Below are positions 16,842 to 25,962 of a stretch of DNA of 33,356 bases, one piece after another (position 1 is the first letter of the stretch; every line of letters begins with the position of its first letter). Both the position numbers and the translations under genes were made by a program. The notes beneath the pieces are model-generated. The model saw only the letters and a list, made by a program, of their open reading frames with translations, did not search any database and was not told where the DNA came from. Origin of the DNA: an uncultured Saprospiraceae bacterium (lineage in GTDB: Bacteria > Bacteroidota > Bacteroidia > Chitinophagales > Saprospiraceae). The DNA lies in the NCBI GenBank assembly GCA_937921775.1, contig CAKZUK010000143.1, positions 1 through 33,356 on the forward strand, in the 5' to 3' direction.

Positions 16842-17221
16842 TGTGTTGTTTTTAAGGAGCTTTACGTTTGAAAATAAGAAAAATCATGTAACATAATATT
16901 TTTGTGCTGAGGGAGATTTTCCCAGTCTTAGCTTGTAACATAAAGTCTATATTTTAATTTAGTAGATGTAATGTTGCAAATTCCTTTTTCGTATCAAAAA
17001 ATAATTATATATTTGATTTGTCAAACAAATAAACAAACTACTTTTGGTGCATGAAACAGTCATGTCACCATCTCTTCTGTTATTTATCATTATTAATTTT
17101 GTGGATTGTTTGATTTCTGATTTCTGTGTCGGGACTAGAGTGTTTTGCTCTTGTGTGATGGGAGATGGTTGTGAAAAGTGTTTATAGGAGAGTTTTTTCT
17201 GTCCTAATAATATTAGTAAAT
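16842..17221 (+). promoter_or_regulatory. Upstream region of the CRISPR-cas operon
   Basis: No gene is seen in this gap. It holds two TAnnTTTG-type -7 candidates: TATATTTG at 17008-17015 and TAATTTTG at 17094-17101; neither has an obvious -33 partner. The stretch TATATTTGATT (17008-17018) is repeated in the CRISPR leader at 26971-26981. CATGA-AACAG-TCATG (17050-17064) is a short inverted repeat, and AGTCATGTCA (17058-17067) is the exact reverse complement of leader bases 26946-26955. GTAACATAA occurs twice (about 16890 and 16934). Confidence 0.45.
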
Positions 17222-18097
17222 ATGGAAAATCAACAAAAAATACTAAAAGTATTTCAATTAATAAGGTTGTTAAATACGCCTCCGTCTAAAGATGTACCAC
17301 AATTGATTAGAAGACTTGATTCTTCCAAAAGTGCAGTATATCGAGATTTAAAAGTATTGAAATCCTTAGGATATCCTATAGAGACCGATGATAAAAATCG
17401 TAAGTCACTCCTGTTTACAATTCCTAAAAGTGGTGATGGAGTGTTGTCTCTTACTGATATTGATTATTTGCAGTCGTTCTTAGAGAAAGAACAAAGTAAT
17501 AGTGTACTTGCAAAATCTATATTAGATAAGTTTAACCTTAGTCTAAATCTTATTCCTTTAGCAGATGCCTTGCCACAATTACATCGAAATCATGTGTTGC
17601 AAATTATTAGGATAGGGATAACTACGAATAGTTGTCTTCGGTTACACCGCTATCGTTCACTTACGAGCAATACCACCAAGGACCGATTGGTGGAGCCCCT
17701 TGAAATCACAGAGGATGAACGTTATCTGATTGCATGGGATGTAGATAAAAAAGGTCAACGGCAGTTTAAAATAGAACGAATTGAAGATGCAGAAGTTCTC
17801 GACCTTCATGTTACTTCTGGACGTGTTGCTTCTCCAATGGACCTTTTTGGACTTACTGGTGATGATTGGCAGCGAGTACGCCTTAAGTTGAGCAATACCG
17901 CCCATCACTTACTTTTAGAAGAATTCCCGCTGAGTCGCCCTTTTACCAAGATAGTGAATAATCAAATCATTTTTGATGGAATGGTTCGGAACTGGAAAGG
18001 GGTAGGGCGTTTTGTGTTGGGGCTGCCGGGGGAGATTGAGGTTTTGGAGCCGGAGGGTTTTCGGGGGTATTTGAGGGAGAGAATTGAGAAATTTTAG
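17222..18097 (+). CDS. WYL-domain transcriptional regulator of the cas operon
   Basis: A 291-residue protein from ATG 17222 (MENQQKILKVFQLIRLL). The N-terminus (5-65) is a DeoR-like winged helix-turn-helix: FQLIRLLNTPPSKDVPQLIRRLDSSKSAVYRDLKVLKSLGYPIE. Residues about 125-200 form the WYL Sm-like fold, with YLIAWD (168-173) in place of the name-giving Trp-Tyr-Leu and the expected RQFKIERIEDAEVLD strand after it. A C-terminal extension of about 90 residues (WQRVRLKLSNTAHHLLLEEFPLS...GEIEVLEPEGFRGYLRERI) is typical of full-length WYL regulators. Such proteins often sit beside CRISPR-Cas and other defence loci and respond to nucleic acid or nucleotide ligands. An upstream ATG at 17165 would add 19 residues and is less likely. 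The 3' end is strongly G-rich, unlike the cas genes. Confidence 0.85.
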   Translation: MENQQKILKVFQLIRLLNTPPSKDVPQLIRRLDSSKSAVYRDLKVLKSLGYPIETDDKNRKSLLFTIPKSGDGVLSLTDIDYLQSFLEKEQSNSVLAKSILDKFNLSLNLIPLADALPQLHRNHVLQIIRIGITTNSCLRLHRYRSLTSNTTKDRLVEPLEITEDERYLIAWDVDKKGQRQFKIERIEDAEVLDLHVTSGRVASPMDLFGLTGDDWQRVRLKLSNTAHHLLLEEFPLSRPFTKIVNNQIIFDGMVRNWKGVGRFVLGLPGEIEVLEPEGFRGYLRERIEKF

Positions 18098-18158
18098 GAT
18101 TCCCAGAGATCGGGAATGGAAATGGGGATATTTGTGAAAAGTTTAAAATTAAGTAGTT

Positions 18159-20048
18159 ATGCTAAAGACGATATACACAATAGGAAAAGAAATCAGTGCG
18201 GGACGGGATTTATGGGAAGATATAATAGAAACAAAAGCAGAAGTCCAAAAGGAAGGATTTAAATATTTGGTTTTAAATATAATCTTTGACCTTGATCAAA
18301 ATGAAATTATTATTTCGAGAGATAACTTAGAAGAATACGACAACTCATTTGAAAGGCTTAAAGAGTTGGTGTATTTAAAGACTTTGGGACGACGAATGAA
18401 ATCTCCCTATCTATGTGTTGGGAGCAGTAAAATTGAAAACCTTTTCAAAACACTATTCGGTACTCCAGATAAAAAAGGTGTTTATCCTACAAAAGGCGAT
18501 TTAGAACAAGCGATTGAACGTGGTTTTTCCAGTCTATATGAAAGTGAGATAGTGGCGGTTTTGAAAAAAATGCTTGTTTTTGAAGATGCTTTTGTAGAGA
18601 GATTTAAAAATCCAAAAGGAAAGTTCACATTAGAGAAGGTTAATGAATCTCTTGAATTTTCAAATAAAAGTAAGATTGTTTTGGTTTATCCAAGTGTCAA
18701 GAGTAATGAATTAGAGTTTAAAAATAAACCAATTTCAAGTATTGAAGGATATAGAACATTTCTAAAAAAGAAATATCTTGAATCCAGCTCCGAAGGTTCG
18801 ATGGATAAAAAACTTTGCTATGCCTCAGGCGAAGAAAAGGAAGATGTTCAAGAGGTTAGTTTCTCCGGAAGATATAATATTAATAAACTTTTTGTTCAAG
18901 AAACGAAAAATTATGCTGCTGAATTTAATGGGAAAGACTTTAGTAAGAACTATCAGGTCTCAGTAGAAGTTCAAACCTATTTGGATAGAGGTTCTAATTA
19001 CATTTTGGATAATCTTGTTACGCCGATAGCAGATGTACGTCATGTAATTCTTCCACAATTTTTGAATACAAAAAAAGATATTTCAAAAAGATTAAAAGAT
19101 ATTCTAGCTGAGACAGACTTACTTTTCAACGCTACAAAATTCAAAGAATTCGAAGCAAATTTAAACAGAAAGAAAGATGATTCAATTTACTGGTTAAACT
19201 TCATAGCAATTGACTCTGACGGAAACTATTTTAAAGCAGGAAACTTAATTAAAGATGTAAGTAAATTTCATTTTTTAGAACTTATAAAAGAATTAAGAAA
19301 CTCGGGAGAGTTATTATCTCCATGGCTTAGCAAGAAATACATTTTTAATCTAAATCAAATGTATCGATTGGTTCCTGTTCGAAAAGATAAAGAAAACATC
19401 AATCAAGCCTTGATACTATTTGCGGCTATTTTAGAATCACGTAAAATTGACTTGAAAAAACTATACAAACACTTTTCGCAACTCATCTTATGTCATTGGT
19501 ATGGCCGATATAGAAGTTTTACGAATGTATCTAGTTATTATAAAGAATTTGACTTTGCAGCAAAGGATGCTGTATTCGGCTATCTTGCTTTTATAAATAC
19601 CTTACGACAATTAAATCTTTTAAAAAATGTATCGCCTATGGAAAATGTTTCGAAAGAAAACATTGCAGAGGAAGTTCACAATTTCTTTAATGCAATGAAT
19701 TATCAATCAAGTCAATGCGCACTTTTTTACTTAGGAAGAGCATTGAATCAAGCTGCTTACGCCCAGCAGAAAAAGGGTAATAAGAAGGCAGTTTTGGAAA
19801 AATTAAATTATAACGGAATGGACAAGAGAAGTATTTTTCGCTTGTCAACTGACCTGTTTGAGAAAGCTAAACAATATGATATTGTTGAAAAAATGCAATG
19901 GAACCTTGGAGAATTCAATCGGCGATTCGATTTTAATAATTGGAGTATGAATCCACAAGAAGCTTTATTTTTTATCCTTTCTGGTTATACTTATGGAATT
20001 AAATCTTCTCCAGATGCAGAATTGGCATTGGAAACTGAAAGTAAATAA
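18159..20048 (+). CDS. cas8b: Type I-B Cas8b (Csh1 family) large Cascade subunit
   Basis: A 629-residue protein in the position of the large subunit, directly before cas7 and cas5. The C-terminal half has the Csh1-type helical pattern: ALFYLGRALNQAAYAQQKKGNKKAVLEKLNYNGMDKRSIFRLSTDLFEKAKQYDI at about 525-580. The family recognises the PAM and recruits Cas3. In many Csh1 proteins a CxxCG zinc knuckle lies about one third along; here the matching place reads C220-Y-A-S223-G, so the second cysteine is missing and zinc binding is doubtful. The gene starts 61 bp after the WYL stop, behind a small ATTCCC/GGGAAT hairpin (18099-18117), and ends 27 bp before cas7. The assignment rests on context plus weak sequence similarity, as is usual for Cas8. 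Confidence 0.85.
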   Translation: MLKTIYTIGKEISAGRDLWEDIIETKAEVQKEGFKYLVLNIIFDLDQNEIIISRDNLEEYDNSFERLKELVYLKTLGRRMKSPYLCVGSSKIENLFKTLFGTPDKKGVYPTKGDLEQAIERGFSSLYESEIVAVLKKMLVFEDAFVERFKNPKGKFTLEKVNESLEFSNKSKIVLVYPSVKSNELEFKNKPISSIEGYRTFLKKKYLESSSEGSMDKKLCYASGEEKEDVQEVSFSGRYNINKLFVQETKNYAAEFNGKDFSKNYQVSVEVQTYLDRGSNYILDNLVTPIADVRHVILPQFLNTKKDISKRLKDILAETDLLFNATKFKEFEANLNRKKDDSIYWLNFIAIDSDGNYFKAGNLIKDVSKFHFLELIKELRNSGELLSPWLSKKYIFNLNQMYRLVPVRKDKENINQALILFAAILESRKIDLKKLYKHFSQLILCHWYGRYRSFTNVSSYYKEFDFAAKDAVFGYLAFINTLRQLNLLKNVSPMENVSKENIAEEVHNFFNAMNYQSSQCALFYLGRALNQAAYAQQKKGNKKAVLEKLNYNGMDKRSIFRLSTDLFEKAKQYDIVEKMQWNLGEFNRRFDFNNWSMNPQEALFFILSGYTYGIKSSPDAELALETESK

Positions 20049-20075
20049 AACACTAACACTTAAAATTATAAAACA

Positions 20076-21086
20076 ATGATTTCAAATAATTCTGATTTCC
20101 TATTTATTTATGAAGCTATTCAATGTAATCCTAATGGTGATCCCGATCAAGAGAATAAACCTCGAATGGATTATGATACAAATACTAACCTTGTTACTGA
20201 TACGAGAGTGAAACGGTATGTGCGTGATTTCTTAAAACAAGGTGGTGAGGAGATATTCGTTGATATGGAAGGAGATGCAAAAGTAACAATGGATGATAAG
20301 TTAAGAGCAGTTTTGAGCCGAGTTTGGGATGATGACGATATAATGAAAGCCTTGATTTCTGATGAGTCATTATTTAAGTCATATCAAGAATTAAAAGAAA
20401 AGGATGTTGAGAAAACGATAAAGAAATTGGTTAATAAAAAACCAGAGAACAAAGCAGTAAATCTTGCAATTCTATCAGGATTGGTAAGACAAAAATTCAT
20501 TGATATTAGACTATTTGGGAGTGCTTTTGCAGTTGATGGATTTAATAGATCGATGACTGGTCCCGTTCAGTTGAACTGGGGATATTCTTTGAATAAAGTT
20601 CATTTAATGGATTCCAATACTATAGTCTCAATAATGAATGATGGGAACAGTACTTTTGGGAAGGACTATCGGGTTAAATATAGCTTATTAAGTTTTCACG
20701 GGACAATTAATAAAGCTGCTTCCGATACGACAGGTATGACTGACAAAGACATAGCTGCTTTCCGAAATGCAATCTGGCAAAGTCTTGCAGCTAATCCAAC
20801 TCGAACTAAATTAAATCAATACCCTAAACTTTATATAGAAGTGGTTTATAATGACGGTTTTCATAATGGTTGTTTTGGTGATTTAAGAAGTCATATCTCA
20901 GCACAACCAAAAAGAAAAGAAGGAAGTGAGAATGAGAGAATTGATGATGTAGAAGTAAGAGGGTTAAGCGATTTAGAAATTAATGTCAAAGATTTAATTG
21001 CGACTTTAAAAGCTAAAACGGGTAAAAATCAACCGATTAAAGAAGTAATTATTAAGGCAGCACCTGATTTTGAAAAAATCCTCTGA
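20076..21086 (+). CDS. cas7: Type I-B Cas7 (Csh2) backbone subunit
   Basis: A 336-residue RAMP protein that coats the crRNA spacer in Cascade. The N-terminus has the diagnostic Csh2 block FLFIYEAIQCNPNGDPDQENKPR (residues 8-30) followed by VTDTRVKRYVRDFL (40-53), and the central LFGSAFAVDG and GPVQLNWGYSLNKV blocks. The length is normal. It is 27 bp after cas8b and 2 bp before cas5, so it is surely co-transcribed and probably translationally coupled with cas5. Confidence 0.95.
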   Translation: MISNNSDFLFIYEAIQCNPNGDPDQENKPRMDYDTNTNLVTDTRVKRYVRDFLKQGGEEIFVDMEGDAKVTMDDKLRAVLSRVWDDDDIMKALISDESLFKSYQELKEKDVEKTIKKLVNKKPENKAVNLAILSGLVRQKFIDIRLFGSAFAVDGFNRSMTGPVQLNWGYSLNKVHLMDSNTIVSIMNDGNSTFGKDYRVKYSLLSFHGTINKAASDTTGMTDKDIAAFRNAIWQSLAANPTRTKLNQYPKLYIEVVYNDGFHNGCFGDLRSHISAQPKRKEGSENERIDDVEVRGLSDLEINVKDLIATLKAKTGKNQPIKEVIIKAAPDFEKIL

Positions 21087-21088
21087 TT

Positions 21089-21856
21089 ATGGAAATTATA
21101 AGTATTGACATATCGGGGAAATTCGCTCATTTTCGAAAATTTTATGCTAATAATACGGCTCTGAGTTATTTCATTCCCCCTCGTACAACGATTATGGGAA
21201 TGCTCGCGGCTATATTAGGAAAAGATAAAAATTCCTATTATGAGTCTATGGCTTCTGATAAATTAAGAATTGGGATAAGAGTACTTTCACCCTTAAAGAA
21301 ATCTTTTCACCGTTTGAATTTATTAAAAATTCTTGGTTCGGGAGATTTTAGAGGAAAACAAGGTAGGGTTCAAACTCCATTTGAAGTGGTTACAGGGATT
21401 AGGGTAGGAGCTGATGATGTAAAATACCGTATTTATCTTTCTTGTTTTGAGGATGGGAAAGTCATTTTGAATGAATTAAAGTTCGCTTTTCAAGAGTATA
21501 ATTTCAAATACAATCTGACATTGGGAACTGCGAATTTTTCAGCTTCGGTTAGCGAATTTCACGTTTACGATAAATCGCAAATTGAATTGAAAGAAGCAGG
21601 TGAAACATTCTTGTCCATCCATTCGGCTATTTGTTCAAACAAGGTAAGCGAAATTAATTTTGAAAAAAATAAAAAAATATTTATCGAAGAAGAATTAATT
21701 CCTGGAGATTTTATAGCGAATAATAATAGAGAAGTATCAAAAATGTATCGAGTAATTTATTCAATTGACGATCAACCTATTCCTGTGAAATTAAAGGGAG
21801 AATACTATAAGCTGACGGGGTTGAAAGAAACAGAACTTATAACCTTTATTGAATAA
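21089..21856 (+). CDS. cas5: Type I-B Cas5
   Basis: A 255-residue RAMP protein that caps the 5' handle of the crRNA in Cascade. Typical Cas5b/Cas5h features are FAHFRKFYA (12-20), the IPPRTTIMGMLAAILG block (29-44), and the basic/glycine-rich QGRVQTPFEVVTG segment near 90-105. It starts 2 bp after cas7 and ends 3 bp before cas3. Confidence 0.93.
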   Translation: MEIISIDISGKFAHFRKFYANNTALSYFIPPRTTIMGMLAAILGKDKNSYYESMASDKLRIGIRVLSPLKKSFHRLNLLKILGSGDFRGKQGRVQTPFEVVTGIRVGADDVKYRIYLSCFEDGKVILNELKFAFQEYNFKYNLTLGTANFSASVSEFHVYDKSQIELKEAGETFLSIHSAICSNKVSEINFEKNKKIFIEEELIPGDFIANNNREVSKMYRVIYSIDDQPIPVKLKGEYYKLTGLKETELITFIE

Positions 21857-21859
21857 CCC

Positions 21860-24307
21860 ATGGCTGATTTTTATTCACATGCTGGAACAGACACCAATGG
21901 GAAAAGGATTGGTACAAAAGAACTAAGGGTTCATACCTTTGGTGTTTTGAATAAAGCGCTTAGCAGGTTTTATCCTTTTCTGAATTTTAAATATTCATCT
22001 CAAGAATTAAATAAGTTGATTCGAGAAGTCTGCTTATTACATGATTTAGGAAAGTATACGACTTATTTTCAAGATTATCTTTTGGGTAAACCTAATTTTG
22101 ACGAGATATTGAAAAGGCATGCGAGATTTGGTGCTCATGCTATACATAATTTATATAAAGAAGATGAAGAACTAGCATGGCTAGGGTATTACTTAGTTCG
22201 AAATCATCATAGGAATTTGCATTATCCTCTTTCTGGAGACACTTTGTTTTATGGAGGAGACGATGTTGGTCGGTTGGAAAAAGATTTTGAAAAACAAAAG
22301 GAGAGTGTACTTTCTTACATTGGCAAGATCGAAGATGATATTGGAATACGTAATCTGGAGGGTTATCTGAGGACACCGAATAGTGATGATCTTGCCAATT
22401 TTTTAGAAGAATGGTTAGAGGATAATGCAGATGTGCAGAATTATTTCCTTATAAACTATTTGTTTTCGCTGTTAATTGAAGCAGATAAGTTAGACGCATC
22501 GTATACTGAGAAGTTCAATTTTTCTGACATTCCTGAAAACGCAGTTGATTTATTTTTAGGTCAAAAAAAATCAATTGATACTCCACAAAACAGATTGAGA
22601 AATGAAGTCAGAGCAGAGGTTGTTTCAAAGCTAAATGATGAGGATGTTTTAGATAGACGAATATTTACTTTAGCTGCACCAACAGGAATCGGGAAAACAT
22701 TTACTGCTTTAGATTTCGCTTTGGGTTTGCGAAAAAAGTTGCCAAATAATCCGCAAATCATCACAGGTTTACCTTTTATCAATATCATTGAGCAGACTAT
22801 AAATGAATATGAAAAAGTTCTTACCCCTCATAATGTTGAGGTTTTAGGACATTATCAATTTGCTGATGTAATGGGTGATGGTAAAAGTCAAACAAATGGA
22901 GAAAATGATAGCGAAAAGGATTACAATCAAAAAAGGATGGAGTTGAATACTTGGCAAGGAGATGTTATTGTTACCTCTTTTGTTCAATTGCTCCAAACTA
23001 TGATTTCGAATAAAAATAAACTTCTTCTCAAATTCAATCACTTTGCTGGAGCGATTGTAATAATGGATGAAGTTCAAAGTATTAGATTAGAACAAGTTCC
23101 GGTTATCGGTGCAGTTATTTATTTTTTGTCTAAGTTCTTGAATACTCGATTTTTATTAATGACAGCAACCAAGCCACTGATTTTTGAGTTGGCAGATCGA
23201 GAGATATTAAAAAAGCAATATGGGATTGAATCAATAAGTGAGGTTAAATCATTGCTCAATAATCCAGAAGAAATTTTCAAAAAATTCCATCGAACTAAAA
23301 TTGTCCCTGTTCTTGAAAATAAATTGGAAACAAGTGAAGACTTCATTAACCTTTTCAATAAATATTGGACAAAGGAAAAAGCATGTTTGATTGTTTGTAA
23401 TACAGTAAATCGATCCATTCAAATTTTTAGAGAAATTGAAGACTTTATCAAAGATAAATACGAAAATCCTCTTTATTATTTATCAACAAATGTCGTTCCT
23501 GCTCAACGATTAGGAATTATTGCTCAAATTAAAAAAGATATTCTAGAAGGAAGGTATCCTGTACTTGTTGCAACACAAGTTGTTGAAGCTGGCGTAGATT
23601 TAGACTTTGATATGGGCTTTCGAGATTTAGCACCAGTTGACTCAATTGTCCAAGTAGCAGGCCGTATAAATCGCGAAAATTCAGAAGAGAGAAAGTATTC
23701 GCCGTTGTATGTTGTGGATTTTGGTGATTGTGAAAAAATTTATGGCGTAATAACTGAAACTCAATCAAAAAAAGCTTTGGGTGGATGTGAAATATTGGAA
23801 CCTCAATACTATGACTTAGTGGAGAGTTATTTTTGGAATGTTTCAGATAAAAATAGTTATGGGTATTCTCGAAGACTTTTCGAAGGAATTAAACAACTTC
23901 GATATGATGGAGAAGAGCCTAAGGACAAGACTTATATTCCTATTTCTAAATTCAAAGTAATAGAAGGAAGCTGGCATTCTATTTCTGTGTTTATTGAACT
24001 AAATAAAGAAGCGAAAAATGCCAAAGATTCATTCTTAATGAGATTTACTGCAAAGAATCGAAAGGAAAAATATGAGTTAAAAGAAATTTTTGAAAGAGAT
24101 TATAAAAAGACTTTTCATCAGCATATGATTACCGTACCTAAATACTTGACTGATGAGATTCCCTTAATTGATGAGTCAAAACCTGATATGGATATTAAAT
24201 ATGTTTCGATGGAGGAAGTTTCTAATTGGTATCTCTCTTCTATCGGTTTTAATAGAGAAAGAGTAATCGATTTGAAAGAAGAAAAAAACAAAACCATAAT
24301 ATTATAA
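21860..24307 (+). CDS. cas3: Cas3 nuclease-helicase (HD plus SF2)
   Basis: An 815-residue enzyme that unwinds and degrades target DNA after recruitment by Cascade. The N-terminal HD nuclease (1-240) has YSHAG (H6), LLHDLGK with H61-D62, RHARFGAHA (H93), NHH (116-117) and EADKLD (D209), all the expected metal ligands. The SF2 helicase follows: Walker A APTGIGKT (273-280), DEVQ in place of DEAD/DEAH (403-406), TAT (435-437), ATQVVEAGVDLD (571-582) and QVAGRINR (598-605). Both activities look intact and fused in the usual order. It begins 3 bp after cas5. The DEVQ box is common in I-B Cas3 proteins. The coding strand is AT-rich like cas8b-cas5. Confidence 0.97.
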   Translation: MADFYSHAGTDTNGKRIGTKELRVHTFGVLNKALSRFYPFLNFKYSSQELNKLIREVCLLHDLGKYTTYFQDYLLGKPNFDEILKRHARFGAHAIHNLYKEDEELAWLGYYLVRNHHRNLHYPLSGDTLFYGGDDVGRLEKDFEKQKESVLSYIGKIEDDIGIRNLEGYLRTPNSDDLANFLEEWLEDNADVQNYFLINYLFSLLIEADKLDASYTEKFNFSDIPENAVDLFLGQKKSIDTPQNRLRNEVRAEVVSKLNDEDVLDRRIFTLAAPTGIGKTFTALDFALGLRKKLPNNPQIITGLPFINIIEQTINEYEKVLTPHNVEVLGHYQFADVMGDGKSQTNGENDSEKDYNQKRMELNTWQGDVIVTSFVQLLQTMISNKNKLLLKFNHFAGAIVIMDEVQSIRLEQVPVIGAVIYFLSKFLNTRFLLMTATKPLIFELADREILKKQYGIESISEVKSLLNNPEEIFKKFHRTKIVPVLENKLETSEDFINLFNKYWTKEKACLIVCNTVNRSIQIFREIEDFIKDKYENPLYYLSTNVVPAQRLGIIAQIKKDILEGRYPVLVATQVVEAGVDLDFDMGFRDLAPVDSIVQVAGRINRENSEERKYSPLYVVDFGDCEKIYGVITETQSKKALGGCEILEPQYYDLVESYFWNVSDKNSYGYSRRLFEGIKQLRYDGEEPKDKTYIPISKFKVIEGSWHSISVFIELNKEAKNAKDSFLMRFTAKNRKEKYELKEIFERDYKKTFHQHMITVPKYLTDEIPLIDESKPDMDIKYVSMEEVSNWYLSSIGFNRERVIDLKEEKNKTIIL

Positions 24308-24311
24308 CCCC

Positions 24312-24968
24312 ATGCAACAAACAAACCTATCCTTCCCAGAACTAAAACTAGCCCAACGAGACGGACACAAACTCAGAGGCTACTTCTCCAACCTATTCGG
24401 AAAAGAATCGGACCTCTTCCACAACCACGACGCACAAGGCAGAGCCATCTACCGCTATCCGCGTATACAATACAAAGTCGTAGATGGAAACCCCATGTTG
24501 ATTGGATTGGGTGATGGAGCACAGTTACTGGTAGAGCGGTTTTTACAAGTGAAAGAAATTGAAATTGACAACTTAGTATTTCCATTACATCAAAAGAATT
24601 TGAAGAGTGAAGAAGTGCCCGTTCGTATGACCAATACCTTGCAAGCCTATCGCTTTGTGAATCCTTGGGTGTCACTAAATCAGGAGAACCACAAAATATA
24701 TGTTGAGTTAGACAAGGACGCAAAGCGAGAAAAACTAACCGGTATTTTGATTGCCAACATGATAAGCTTTTTTAAGTCGATTGGTTTTCATGCCGAGGGA
24801 CAAATCATGGTACATTTAGATCTGAGGGAGCCCAGACTTGTCAAATTCAAAAATCAACCCATGTTGGCTTTCTATGGAGACTTTGTTTGTAATGTACATT
24901 TACCTGATTTTATTGGCCTAGGCAAATCGGTGTCTAGAGGTTATGGAACCATCGTAAGAAAAAAATAA
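24312..24968 (+). CDS. cas6: Cas6 pre-crRNA endoribonuclease
   Basis: A 218-residue RAMP nuclease that cuts the repeat RNA to make crRNAs. The N-terminal ferredoxin-like fold includes YRYPRIQYKVVDGNPMLIGLGDGAQLL (48-73); the C-terminus has the glycine-rich RAMP loop FIGLGKSVSRGYGTI (200-213). H37 or H39 are candidates for the catalytic histidine. It looks like the branch of Cas6 common in Bacteroidota rather than the classical Cas6b of archaea. It sits 4 bp after cas3 and 1 bp before cas1, an unusual place for cas6 in I-B loci, which often begin with it. The first ~180 bases are clearly C-rich, in contrast to the end of cas3. Confidence 0.85.
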   Translation: MQQTNLSFPELKLAQRDGHKLRGYFSNLFGKESDLFHNHDAQGRAIYRYPRIQYKVVDGNPMLIGLGDGAQLLVERFLQVKEIEIDNLVFPLHQKNLKSEEVPVRMTNTLQAYRFVNPWVSLNQENHKIYVELDKDAKREKLTGILIANMISFFKSIGFHAEGQIMVHLDLREPRLVKFKNQPMLAFYGDFVCNVHLPDFIGLGKSVSRGYGTIVRKK

Positions 24969-24969
24969 A

Positions 24970-25962
24970 ATGCAAATCCACCTCAACACTTACGGGACCT
25001 ACCTACACATCAAAGACCAACTGTTTGAAATAAAAATCAAAAAGAAAGGCGAGGTGGAAAAGCATCAGGTCGCAGCGCATAAAGTAAAAAGCATCTGGGT
25101 AGGAGATGGAATTGCGATATCTTCAGAAGCGGTAAAGTTAGCCATCAAAAACAATATTGACATTGTCTTTTTAGAATGGGATGGCAAGCCAATTGGACGA
25201 GTATGGCATTGTAAATTGGGGAGTACTACACTGATTAGAAAAAGGCAATTAGAATGTAGTTTGGCTCCAAAAGCATTGGAGCATGTAAAAGATTGGCTGG
25301 GACGAAAGGTGCGAAACCAAAATCAATTTATAAAGGACCTTAGAAAACATCGCCAGCAACATGGTGACTTTTTAGATAAAAAAATAGTACAGATCAATGC
25401 CTTACTGGTTTTGATTGAAAATGTGGAGGCAAACTCTGTCGATGAAGTAGCTGATCAATTAAGGGGATGGGAAGGCACTGCTGGACGTTTGTATTTTGAG
25501 ACCTTAAGTTATGTTATTCCTGATCAATATAAATTTTCGGGTCGTTCGTCTCGACCTGCGAGAGATCAATTTAATGCCTTTTTGAATTATGCTTACGGTA
25601 TGCTTTACAGTAAAGTAGAAAAAGCGCTAATCTTGGCAGGTTTAGACCCATACATTGGCTTTCTACACCGCGATGATTATAACTATAAAAGTATGGTTTA
25701 TGATTTTATTGAACCTTATCGTGCTTATGCTGATAAGGTTGCGTTTCAGTTATTTTCAGCTAAGAAAGTGAATAAATCACATACCGATGAAATTACAAAT
25801 GGCTGTCGCTTAAACAAAGACGGGAAAGTGTTATTAGTAGAATCGTTAAATAAATATTTGGAAGAAGATAAAATTAGATATGCTGGTCGCAACCAAACAA
25901 GAGCAAATGCCATGCAGTTTGATGCGCACCATTTTGCAAATGGCTTAATTGGAAAATTATGA
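24970..25962 (+). CDS. cas1: Cas1 integrase
   Basis: A 330-residue spacer integrase. The metal ligands are intact: E168 in GWEGTAGRLYF, H233 in GFLHRDDYNYKSMVYDFIEPYR, and E248 in the same block. The N-terminal beta domain (1-85) has the family's VKSIWVGDGIAISSEAVKLAIKNNIDIVFLEWDGKPIGR pattern. It forms a complex with Cas2 that inserts new spacers at the leader end. It starts 1 bp after cas6 and overlaps cas2 by an ATGA. Confidence 0.97.
   Translation: MQIHLNTYGTYLHIKDQLFEIKIKKKGEVEKHQVAAHKVKSIWVGDGIAISSEAVKLAIKNNIDIVFLEWDGKPIGRVWHCKLGSTTLIRKRQLECSLAPKALEHVKDWLGRKVRNQNQFIKDLRKHRQQHGDFLDKKIVQINALLVLIENVEANSVDEVADQLRGWEGTAGRLYFETLSYVIPDQYKFSGRSSRPARDQFNAFLNYAYGMLYSKVEKALILAGLDPYIGFLHRDDYNYKSMVYDFIEPYRAYADKVAFQLFSAKKVNKSHTDEITNGCRLNKDGKVLLVESLNKYLEEDKIRYAGRNQTRANAMQFDAHHFANGLIGKL

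Noticed and set aside
17045..17070. A crRNA-like CreA element of a CRISPR-guarded toxin-antitoxin near GCATGAAACAGT
   Set aside because: Only a GAAAC-like end is present, no repeat-like body, and no small toxin frame was found in the gaps of the cas operon.
24373..24723. A 116-residue minus-strand reading frame
   Set aside because: It lies wholly inside cas6, is rich in Cys, Arg and Ser in a manner typical of antisense frames, and has no independent support.
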